The notes beneath the pieces were generated by a model, which saw only the letters and a list, made by a program, of their open reading frames with translations, ran no database searches and was not told the DNA's origin. 64,000 nucleotides of DNA. Source: Siccibacter turicensis LMG 23730. GTDB lineage: Bacteria > Pseudomonadota > Gammaproteobacteria > Enterobacterales > Enterobacteriaceae. The DNA is taken from contig NZ_AWFZ01000048.1 of the NCBI RefSeq assembly GCF_000463155.2, forward strand, positions 112,642 to 176,641, written 5' to 3'. Both the position numbers and the translations under genes were made by a program. Positions 1 to 11,000 of this stretch are shown here, piece after piece (the first letter of the stretch is position 1; each line of letters opens with the position of its first letter).

Positions 1-78
1 TCGCGTAGCCAGATGGAGGCGCAGCAACTGGCAGACCGTATCAGTAAGCTAACCTCGCCATCCAGTAAATCGCTTTAA
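1..78 (+). CDS. C-terminal end of an unidentified protein
   Basis: An open frame enters from the left edge and ends with TAA at 76-78. The last 25 residues are polar and helix-like (they contain MEAQQLADRISKL). A strong terminator follows 17 bases later, so this is the end of a transcription unit. Too little remains to name the family. Confidence 0.55.
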   Translation, partial: SRSQMEAQQLADRISKLTSPSSKSL

Positions 79-95
79 CCCTGGTATCCCCTCTG

Positions 96-125
96 GCCGC
101 AAGCCCTGTCTTGCGGCTTTTTTTT
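96..125 (+). terminator. Rho-independent terminator
   Basis: A perfect 8-bp stem (GCCGCAAG / CTTGCGGC) with a 6-base loop is followed by eight T residues. It ends the unit upstream of the CDI locus. Confidence 0.9.
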
Positions 126-357
126 GCATAAGAGAAATAATCACGGCTCTAAATGATATTAAAACGATATTAATATAGTGATACATGGGTAAGTATCTGT
201 CTGGCTTAAGGCAAATTTACGATCGTTGATTTTGCCCTGAGGTGAATTATTGCGGCGCTGTACTTTTTAAAGAGTGGTGCGGTATTACCGATATTATTTC
301 CCCTCGGCCAAATTTATAATTTTAAGGATTAAAGGGAAGTCAATAAGAACAGTCGGG
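126..357 (+). promoter_or_regulatory. Upstream region of cdiBA
   Basis: This is AT-rich DNA between the terminator and cdiB, and must carry the cdiBA promoter. An inverted repeat GGCAAA...TTTGCC (210-236) brackets a central CGATCG. An in-frame extension of cdiB back to position 274 exists, but it encodes a basic leader before the obvious signal peptide. I cannot fix a -35/-10 pair. Confidence 0.35.
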
Positions 358-2022
358 ATGTTTGTGCGTTTATTTCTGGGATTACTTTTTACGGCAATGA
401 TATTGCCGGTCGTGGCTGCGCCATTGTCACCTGCCGACCGCGATGCGGTACGTCAGCAGCAGGAGCAGCTGCTGCTCAACACACAGCAACAGCGCGACGA
501 GCTGGAGCGGGCTACGCCGCTGCCACAGCCCGCGCCCGCCGTGCCGGCTGCGCCCTCGCAGGGGCCATGCTTCTCTCTCACCACCATTTCCCTGACCGGC
601 GTCACGCTGATCCCGGCCCGCGAGCAGCAGCGTCTGCTGGCCCCCTGGCGTAACCGTTGCCTGACGCTGGCCGATATTACCCGGCTCACTGACACGATTT
701 CCGAGTGGTATATTTCCCGCGGGTATATCACCAGCCGCGCGTTTCTCACCGAGCAGGACTTATCCCACGGGGAATTAACCCTGGTGGTGCTGGAAGGAAA
801 ATTACGCGCCATTCATCTCGATGGAAAAACGCCGCGCATGCTGAAAATGACGTTTCCGGGGCTTATCGGGAACGTGCTTAACCTGCGCGATATTGAGCAG
901 GGCATGGAGCAAATTAACCGTCTGCGCAGTGAACCGGCGCAGATTGAAATACTGCCAGATGCCGAACCGGGATATTCAGTGGTAAATCTTACCGCCACCC
1001 CGGAATTTCCGTTAACGGGCAGCCTGAGCCTCGATAATAGCGGCCAGAAAAGCACCGGCGAAAAACAGCTCACCGCCACGCTGTACGCCAGTAATATTGC
1101 CGGACTGGCGGATAAATGGTTTTTCAGCGGCGGGCGCAGCAGCGATTTCGCCAGCGCTTACGACGCCCAGAGTGTGCAGGCCGGGCTGAGCGTGCCCTAT
1201 GGCTACGCCCTGTTCGACTACAGCTACAGCTGGAACAACTACCGCACCACCTTCACCCAGAACGGCTTCGACTGGGTCTCCACCGGCGACAGCAGCACGC
1301 ATCGATTCAACGCCTCGTGGGTGGCGTTTCGCAACGGCGACATCAAAACCGCGCTGGCGGCAGGCGTCACCCGGCGCAGCACCCGTAACTGGCTCAACGA
1401 CGCCCTGCTTGCCAGCAGCTCGCGCGATCTCACCAGCCTGACGCTCGGCATCAACCATACACAGAAGCTGCTCGGCGGCGTGGCGACCTTTAACCCGGCC
1501 TTCAGCCGCGGCATGCCCTGGTTTAACGCCGAAAGCGATGCCGGGAAAGCCCCGGACGAACCGCGCGCCGCGTTCCGCAAATGGAGCCTCAGCGCCAGCT
1601 ATCAGCGCCCGGTTATCGGCAACCTTTACTGGCTCACCAGCCTGTACGGCCAGTGGTCCCCTGACCGCCTCTACGGCAGCGAACGCCTGTCGCTGGGCGG
1701 GGAAAGCTCGGTGCGCGGCTTTAAAGAGCAGTACATCAGCGGGGATAACGGCGGCTACTGGCGTAATGAACTGAACTACCCGCTGTTTTCGCTTCCGTTT
1801 ATCGGCGACGTCACCGGCACCCTGGCGCTGGACGGCGGCTGGCTGCACCGCGACGCGCTCGACCGGTATGCCGCCGGCACGCTATGGGGCGGGGCGCTCG
1901 GCCTCAGCACCAGCGGGCGCCGGGTCAGCAATCAGATTTCCGTGGGTACCCCCCTGCAATACCCCGACTGGCTCGGGCCGGACCACGTCAGCGTCAACTG
2001 GCGCGTCAGCGTACTGTTTTAA
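358..2022 (+). CDS. cdiB: CdiB, two-partner secretion outer-membrane transporter
   Basis: TpsB/ShlB/FhaC-family protein that exports CdiA across the outer membrane. From the ATG at 358 it has 554 residues. It shows a signal peptide (MFVRLFLGLLF... to about VVAAP), a glutamine-rich plug helix, POTRA-like sequence (about 75-230), then a 16-strand-type barrel. The conserved VRGF motif and an aromatic C-terminal residue (SVLF) fit insertion by the BAM machinery. The frame can be extended to 274, but the added 28 residues would precede the signal peptide, so I prefer 358. The stop lies 12 bases before the cdiA ATG, so the genes are co-transcribed. Confidence 0.93.
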   Translation: MFVRLFLGLLFTAMILPVVAAPLSPADRDAVRQQQEQLLLNTQQQRDELERATPLPQPAPAVPAAPSQGPCFSLTTISLTGVTLIPAREQQRLLAPWRNRCLTLADITRLTDTISEWYISRGYITSRAFLTEQDLSHGELTLVVLEGKLRAIHLDGKTPRMLKMTFPGLIGNVLNLRDIEQGMEQINRLRSEPAQIEILPDAEPGYSVVNLTATPEFPLTGSLSLDNSGQKSTGEKQLTATLYASNIAGLADKWFFSGGRSSDFASAYDAQSVQAGLSVPYGYALFDYSYSWNNYRTTFTQNGFDWVSTGDSSTHRFNASWVAFRNGDIKTALAAGVTRRSTRNWLNDALLASSSRDLTSLTLGINHTQKLLGGVATFNPAFSRGMPWFNAESDAGKAPDEPRAAFRKWSLSASYQRPVIGNLYWLTSLYGQWSPDRLYGSERLSLGGESSVRGFKEQYISGDNGGYWRNELNYPLFSLPFIGDVTGTLALDGGWLHRDALDRYAAGTLWGGALGLSTSGRRVSNQISVGTPLQYPDWLGPDHVSVNWRVSVLF

Positions 2023-2034
2023 GAGAGAGTGATA

Positions 2035-5000
2035 ATGGATAACCACGCTTTGCCGGTGAAATTCTCCCAGCGCGCTGTCAGCTGGCTCATTATCAGCCTG
2101 CTGGTCTGGCAGCCGGTCGCTCCGGCGTTTGCCGCCGCGATAACCCCAAACGGCGCGGCCAGCATGGATAAAGCGGCCAACGGCGTGCCGGTAGTCAACA
2201 TCGCTCCGCCCAACGCCGCGGGCCTCTCGCATAACCAATTCAAAGACTACAACGTCGGCAAAGAGGGGCTGATCCTCAACAACGCCACCGGGCAGCTCAA
2301 CCGGACCCAGCTGGGCGGGATCATCCAGAACAACCCCAACCTGAAAGCAGGCCGGGAAGCAAAGGGCATCATCAACGAAGTGACCGGCGGCAGCCGCTCA
2401 CGGCTGGAGGGCTATACCGAAGTGGCGGGCAAGGGCGCTAACGTCATGGTCGCCAACCCCTTCGGCATCACCTGTAACGGCTGCGGGTTTATCAACACCC
2501 CGCAGGCCACGCTCACCACCGGCAAGCCGCAGTTCGACAGCAAGGGCAACCTGCTGGCGCTGGACGTCACCCGGGGCAGCATTACCGTGGAAGGCAAAGG
2601 ACTGGACGCCAGCAACAGCGACGCGCTGTCGCTTATCTCCCGCGCCACGGAGGTGAACGCCGCGATCCATGCTAAAGATCTGACCGTGACCGCCGGGGCC
2701 AACCGCGTGGGGGCCGACGGCAGCGTAACCCCCATCAGCGGTACCGGCTCGTCGCCCACCGTGGCGGTAGACACCGGCGCGCTCGGTGGCATGTACGCCA
2801 ACCGTATTCATCTGGTCTCCAGCGAGAAAGGCGTCGGGGTCAACCTCGGCAACCTCAACGCCCGCCAGGGGGATATCACCCTCAGTGCCAGCGGGAAGCT
2901 GGTGATGAAAGACAGCCTCGCCAGCGGCGCGCTGACCGCCAGGGCAGACGGCGTGCAGCTGAGCGGCGAGCATAAAACCGGCGGGGCGCTGAACGTCACC
3001 AGCGCCGGGGATCTGCGTGTGCAAAATGCAACGCTTGCCAGCGACGGCAGGCTGACGCTCAGCGGCAAAGACACCACCGTGCTGGCGGGCTCGACGCTGA
3101 CCAGCGGCGGCACCCTCGCCCTAAACGGTAAGCAGGTTACTCTCGATAACACCAGCCGGGCCGACGGTGCGCAGGACGTCACGCTCCGCGCGGATGCGAT
3201 CGCCCAGCAGGGCACGCTGCTCGCCGGCGGCAACGCCACGCTTGAGGCCGCACGCCTGGATAACCGCGGCATGGTCGCCGCCAAAGGCCAGCTCACCGCG
3301 AAGGGAGAGACGCTGACCAACCGCGGCACGCTGCAGGGGCGCGACCTCACGCTGGTCAATACCGCGACCGACAACAGCGGCACCCTGGCCGCCGATCGTG
3401 CGCTGAAGGTAGATACGGGTTCGCTGACCACCGGTGCGGATGCCGTGCTGACCAGCAAGGGCGATATTGCCCTGAACGCCGGTAGCAAAGCCGATCTCAA
3501 CGGGCGGGTAAATGCCCGCGGTGGCCTTACCGTTGCGGCAGACGACATCCGCACCCGCGAGAGCGCCCAGCTGCAAAGCGAAGGCGATGTCATCCTCACG
3601 GGTAAAACGGTGCGTCTGGACGGCACCCAGGCCAGCAAAGGCACGCTGAGTGCTAAAGCGGATACGCTGGTGCATGGGGGTAAAAGTAACGCGTCGGCGG
3701 TGCGTCTTGAGGCTGCAAGACTGAATAACACCGGCACAGTGGTTGCGGACACGCTTAATGTGAAGGCTGATGATGTTAATAACAGCGGACTGCTGCTGGC
3801 CAATGGCACCCAGACGCTTAACACCAGAGCGCTCACCAACAGCGGCACTCAGGGCGCAGAGGCATTGAACCTTGCTGCTGATAGCCTCAGTAATTCCGGC
3901 ACGCTGCAGGGCACCGGGCAGTTCACCGTGACCGGACAAACGATCAGCAACGTCGTGAGCGGAAAAATGCTTTCCGCGGGCGCGCTCAATCTGAATGCCG
4001 GCACGCTTGAGAACCTCGGCCTGATTCAGGGACAGGATACCAGCCTGACAGCCAGCACCATCAGAACTGGCTCAGGATCATATACCCTGAGCGGTGGGGC
4101 ATTGACGCTGGATGCGGGACAGCTCACCACGCTGGGTACGCTTCAGGGACAAACAGCGGCGGTGAAGGCGAACGGCTGGACGCACGGCGGTTCGCTGCTG
4201 GGTCTGGAAACGCTCAATGCCAGCGTAAATGGCACGCTGGATAACACCGGCGACCTGCTGAGCCAGGGAGCGATGGCGTTCTATGCGCAAACGGTGAACA
4301 ACGGCGGCCAGATGGTGAGCGTGGGAGACGTCACGCTTGATGGTGCGCAGCTGACTAACCGCGGCAGTATTCAGGGCGTCACCCTGAACCTTCACCAGAA
4401 CAGCATTCGCAATCTGGGTACCCTGACTGGTGTCAGCGGTCTGACGCTGGCGGCACGCGAACAGCGGATAGCGCGGATGGCGATGGCCGCCCCACAACAG
4501 CAGCTCATCAATGATGCGACCGGAACGTTGCAGACCGGCGGCACGCTGGAGCTCCGTTCTGGCGAGGTTACGAATAACGGAAGCTGGCAGGGGAAAAATA
4601 TTCTGCTCGATGCGCAGTCGCTCACCAACCGCGGCACGATTCAGAGTGCGGATGCACTGACGCTCGCGCTGCGCGATACGCTGAAATCAACCCAAGGAAG
4701 TGAGGTTACCGCCATTGGTAGCGCGGTTCTGGATGCTCAGATACTCGCTAACCAGGGGCAGTGGGCTGCAAAAAATCTGATGCTTACAGCAGACCGCGTT
4801 GAGAACAACGGCAGCATGCTGGGGGATGACGGGCTTACAGTCAGCGCCGGACAACTGATACAGCAGCAAAACGGCAAACTGCTGAGCGGCGCTGACATGG
4901 TGCTGGACGTCAGCGGCCTGAGCGCGCTGGGGCAGATAGTGGCTCTCGGCAACCTGACGCTTAAGACCGTGCAGACGATCAGCAACAGCGCGACGCTGGC

Positions 5001-8000
5001 AGCGGGCAAACAGCTCACTGTTAACAGCACGGGCGCACTGGAGAACCACGGTGTGCTGCAGGGTGAAGGCGTCACGTTGAGTGCGGGTGGTCAGTTTACC
5101 AATGCCGGAAAAATCGCTGTCGGAAAAGATGGCGCGACGCTTAGTGGTAGTCAAATTGTCACCAATGATGGCAGTACGCTACAAAGCGGCGGCGACCTGA
5201 GGCTCACCAGCCGGGGCAACATCACCCTAAACGGCTTTACTGGTACCACCGGCAACCTGACCGCCAGCGCACCGGGTTCGCTGCTGAACACCGCGCTGCT
5301 GTACGCCGGGAATAATATGATGCTCTACGCCGATAGCATCAAAAACCAACGTGGAGATATGCTAGCGGGTAATAATCTGACGATGCAGAAGAATGCCGCG
5401 GGTAAGGCTAATAAAGAAATCGTAAATACCTCTGGAAATATCGAGACGGAGAAAGGGGATATCACGATTCGGACAAATAAGCTTTTTAACGGTTACACGA
5501 GTTTTATCGTCGAAAAAACAAGCATACCTGCGGTAACTAATGATGGTAACTTTTCTGATTCTCTATTACGTGAAGGGTTTTCATTATCCACTGATAAAGC
5601 AGGACCTCTATTAACCTATGTAAAATTCATTGGTGACGTGGTTTCATATACGGGATCATGGACTAATGAAGATGAGTATGTTTTTCAATTGGGTCCTACT
5701 GAAAAGGTGGATATTATAACTGAAGGTGGTTTGAGTAAAATATATTCAGCAAACAACCTTTTTGTGTACTCTAACCAAATTGAGAATCAAGCAAGTTATA
5801 TTCTATCAAGAAATGATATGTTACTTGATGGAGAGAGTTTAAGTAATAAAACCTATCGGTCAGGGGTTTCTCAAAGGCAATCAGTATTCAAATTTATTAA
5901 GTCAGAATTGGTTGGTATGCCAGGCGATATTCGAGCTATTAGCTATTATCGACCTGCTGAAGATAAATTTTCGGAACCTCAAGGGAAGTTATATCGTGGA
6001 TTAATAGCTGCAACCAGAATTCGAGGTAATTTTTCTAATGAAATTGATAATAGTGCCTTCACTGCCTCTAATGAGAGTCATGTTAGTAATACTGTCTCAA
6101 AACCAGTGATCGCTACATCAAGTAATCAAAAACTTGCTGATCTAAAAAAAACAGTAGATAAAGCTAATGTAAACTTTCCGGTAAATACGCCCACTTGGCG
6201 TGAGCAAATAGACTTCGTACTCTCTTTGCTCAATGATGGCAGTAAAATTAAGAATTTCTCTAGCGTAGACACCAGCGCTTATCCGCTGCCGTCGAGCCAG
6301 AACGGTTACTTTGTCACCGCGATCAACCCCAAAAGCCCGTATCTCATCACCGTTAACCCGAAGCTTAACGATCTCGGCAAGCTCGATCCGGCGCTGTTTG
6401 GCGATCTGAACAGGCTGCTGGGTATCAGGCCGGGTGCGGCGCCGCAGGAGACCCGCACCGCCTACACCGACGAAAAACAGTTCCTTGGTTCAGCCTATAT
6501 GCTCGACCGGCTGAAGCTTAACCCCGAGCAGGACTACCGCTTCCTCGGCGATGCCGCTTTTGATACCCGTTACGTCAGCAATGCGGTGCTTAACCAGACC
6601 GGCAACCGCTATCTGAACGGCGTCGGCTCTGAACTGGAGCAGATGCGCTACCTGATGGACAACGCCGCCGCGGCGCAGTCGTCGCTGGGGCTGAGTTTTG
6701 GTGTCTCGCTCGATGCAAAACAGGTCGCCGCGCTGGATCGCAGCATTCTCTGGTGGGAGAGCGCCACCATCAACGGCGAAACCGTGATGGTGCCGAAGGT
6801 CTACCTGTCGCCCAAAGACGTCACGGTGAACAACGGCAGCGTGATCGCCGGGAATAACGTCTCGCTCAGCGGCGGGAACATCACCAACAGCGGCAGCACC
6901 CTGCTGGCGAAGAGTGCCCTGACGCTCGACAGCCAGAACAGCATCAATAACCTCAGCGATGGCCTGATAAAAGCAGGGGGCGGGCTGAACCTGAGCGCCA
7001 TTGGTGATATCAACAACGTCGGCTCCACCATCAGCGGTAAAACCGTTGCGCTTGAAAGCGTGACCGGGGATATCAACAACCTTACCCAGGCGCAGCAGGT
7101 TGCTATCGATGCCCGGAGTAAACGCGGCAGCGTCAGCCTGAAAGATACCGTGCTCGGCAGCACCGCCAGCATCAGTGCCACCGATAGCCTGTCGCTCAAG
7201 GCCGGTAACGATATCACCCTCACCGGCGCCCACCTCTCCGCCGGTGGCGACCTGCTGATGAACGCCGGGGGCAATATCGCCCTCAACGCAAACCAGATTA
7301 ATGATGCCTACAGCCGCTCAGGCTTCAGGCGCACTCCGGCTACCAGCCACGCCACGGTCGAGTACCAGGGCAGCGCGGTCACCGCTGGTGGCAACCTGGT
7401 GATGAACGCCGGGAAGGATTTAACCGCCCAGGCCGGTGATATCAGCGCCGGTAAAAACGCCAGCCTGAGCGCCGGTAACGACCTGAACCTTAACGCGGAA
7501 ACCACCGGCACCTCGCGCCGCGACGGCGGAAAAACGCGCTACAGCAACGGTATCGATCGCACGACCGTCAGCGCAGGCGAGGATCTGACCCTTGCTGCCG
7601 GACGGGACATCAACAGCCAGGCCGCAGGTCTCGCCGCTGAAAACGATGTGAACATGAAAGCCGGGCGCGACGTGAATTTACTGGCGGAAGCTACCGGCGA
7701 GGGGAGCAGCAGCAAATCGAAGAAAAAAACCGTCATTGAGGATCGCGTGCGCCAGCAGGGGACGGAGATTGGTTCGGGCGGGAATACCAGCATCATTGCC
7801 GGACGCGATCTGAATGCTGAGGCCGCGCAGGTCATCGCGCAGCAGGATAGCGCGGTCCGGGCGGGGCGGGATGTGAACCTCGCTACCGCCACCGACAGCG
7901 ATTATCACTACCAGGAAACCGTCAAAACGAAAAAAGGTTTCCTCAGTAAAACCAAAACCCACACTATCTCCGAACAGAGCGCGACCCGCGAAGCCGGCTC

Positions 8001-11000
8001 GCTGCTGAGCGGCGATAATGTCTCGGTCAGTGCCGGAAACAACCTGCTGGTAAAAGGCTCGTCGGTGGTGGGCGATGGAGACGTGGCGCTGAGCGCCGGG
8101 AAAAATGTCGATATCGTCGCTGCCACCAACAGCGATACCAACTGGCAGTTTAAGGAGAAGACCAAAAGCGGGCTGATGGGCTCGGGTGGTATTGGGTTCA
8201 GTATCGGAACCAGCAAGAGCCGGCATGAACTCAGAGAGAAAGGCACCACCCAGAGCGACAGCGTCAGCACCGTGGGCAGTACCTCAGGCAACGTCACGAT
8301 TACCTCCGGCGGACAGACGCGAATCGCCGGATCGGATGTCATTGCCGGTAAAGACATGACGGTGAAGGGCGATAATGTTGTTATCGAACCCGGACATGAC
8401 AAGCGCACCCGGACCGAGACATTCGAGCAAAAAACAGCGGGACTGACCCTTGCGCTGAGCGGCTCCGTCGGCTCAATGGTCAACGGTGCTGCCACGGCGG
8501 TGCAGGCTGCTCATAAGGAGAGCGACAGCCGTCTGGCCTCGCTGAAAGCCACCCAGGCAGCGCTGTCGGGAATTCAGGCGGGACTGCAACAGCAGCTTGC
8601 TGCCGCACAGGGCGGGTCTGCCACTGACAACGCCTTCCAGATTGCGGTCTCGCTTGGCGCGCAGAGTTCTAAATCGAAAACGCACGAAGAGAGCGACACG
8701 GTCACCGGCAGTCGTCTCACCGCCGGCGGAAATCTCTCCGTGGTCGCCACCGGAAAAGACACCGCAGCCAACGGCGGGGATATCACGGTTGTTGGCAGCC
8801 AGCTCAACGCCGGGAAAGATGTTACGCTGGACGCCGCCCGGGATATCAACCTGATTTCCGGGCAGAACACCAATTTACTCACGGGCAGCAACAGCAGCCA
8901 TGGCGGTAGCGTGGGCGTCGGACTGGGATTCGGTGGCACCAATAACGGACTCAGCGTGTCGGCTAACGCGAACGCCAGCAGCGGTAAGCAAAAAGGCAAC
9001 TCGCTTACGCACAGTAACGCCACGGTGGAGGCGGGTAACGCGGTAACGCTTATCAGCGGACGCGATGCAACGCTGGCTGGCGCGCAGGTTAACGGCAAGC
9101 AGATCACCGCCGATATCGGACGCGATTTGAGCATTGCCAGCCAGCAGGACATCGACAACTACCTCAGCAAGCAGAGCAGCGTCAGCGGCGGGCTGAGCTA
9201 CACCTTCGGCGGTGGGCCGGGCGGCAGCTTCAGTTTCAGCCGCGACAAAATGAGCAGTAAATACCGCAGCGTCAACGACCAGAGCGGGCTGTTCGCCGGG
9301 GAAGGCGGGTTCGACGTCACCGTGGGAAATCACACCCAGCTTGACGGCGCGGTACTGGCGAGCACCGCAACCGCAGACAAAAACCGTCTCGACACCGGCA
9401 CGCTGGGCTACGGGGATATCCACAACGAAGCCGACTTTAAGGTACAGCATCAGGGTGGCGGGTTCAGCACCGGCGGCATTGGTGCGCTGATCGCCAGCAA
9501 CATCGGCAATGTGATGCTGATGGGCGCCGGCAGCAACGGGCACTCCGATGGGACCACGCAGGCGGCTATCAGCCAGGGCACCATTGTCATCCGCGATCAG
9601 GATAAGCAGAAGCAGGATGTGACCGACCTGAGCCGCGACGCGCAGAACGCCAACGACCGCATCAGCAAAATCTTCGACAAAGAAAAAGAGCAGCGCCGCA
9701 TGGAGCAGGCGCAGCTTATTGGCGAGATAAGCTCACAGGTCGGGAAGATTGTGTCGACGTACGGTGAGATTGCGGCGACCGAAAGCGCGAATGAAAAAAT
9801 GAAAGGCGTGCAGAAGGAGGACAGGGAAAGCGCACGTCAAGCGTGGGAAAAACTCAATCCGAATAAAACGGCGACAGAACAGGACGTCTCTCAGTATCTC
9901 TACGACGGGTTCTATAACAGTGCCCTGGAGAAGAGTGAGATGGGAACGGGCGGGTCTTACCAGCGCGCCATCCAGGCCACCACGGCTATCATTCAGGGGT
10001 TGAGCGCCGGCAATATTAATGCGGCACTTGCCGGGGCCGCCGCACCTTACCTCGCCAACCAAATCGCACAGCATATCGATGAAAAGGATAAGGAAGCACG
10101 CCTGATTGCGCATGCCGTCCTCGGCGCGGCCCTGGCCGCCGTTCAGAAACAGGACATCGCCGCAGGAGCAGCGGGTGCCAGCATCGGCGAGCTGGCCGGT
10201 ATGATTGCGGTTGAGCTTAAAGGCGGTAGGGCAGGCGAGCTGTCCGAGGCAGACAAACAGACCGTGAGCGCGCTGGCGACGCTGGCGTCAACCCTGGCGG
10301 GCGGGCTGATTGGTGACAGCGGCGCAACGGCGGTGAATGCAGGGCTGGCCGGGAAGAATGCGGTTGAGAATAACGCGATGAGTGATGTACTGGACGCGGT
10401 ATCTCAGAATAAGACACCTCAGCAGGTGGCAAAAGAGCGCGTCGAAGCCGAAAACGAACGCTATAAGAAAGAAAACTGCGTAGGGATGAGTGCAGAAGCG
10501 TGCTCGGTGAAGATGTATACTCAGCGTCAGGAAGAACTGAAAGATAGCCTGTCAACGGGCGCAGATTATACGCCAGTGGTCGGGACCATCAAAAGCCTGG
10601 CAGAGGCACAATCGGCTCTGGATTATCTTCTTGCTGCTGCCTCAGTGATCCCCGGAGAGCGCATAGCTTCCGGTATTCTGAAAAATGTGGAAAAAGCTCT
10701 GGCTAAGGGTAATCTCAGAGAAGCATCAAAGCTGCTTAATAAGGCCAGCGATGAAATTTCTGGATATCTTCCTGCTCCAGGGAAAATATCCTTACCAACT
10801 TCTGGTGTTGGTGCTAGTGCCAAGTTCTCGGTAACTAATGCTCAGGTTGGGAAAAAACTTGGTAAACATGTTGAAGATTTTGGTGGGAATGCATCAAATG
10901 CGGCCGATCGAAAACGTGTATTAAATATTATAAATGATATAGGCTCTAATCCAGATAAAATTGTTGCAGGGAGATTTGCAGGGCAAGGAGCTGGGGCCGG

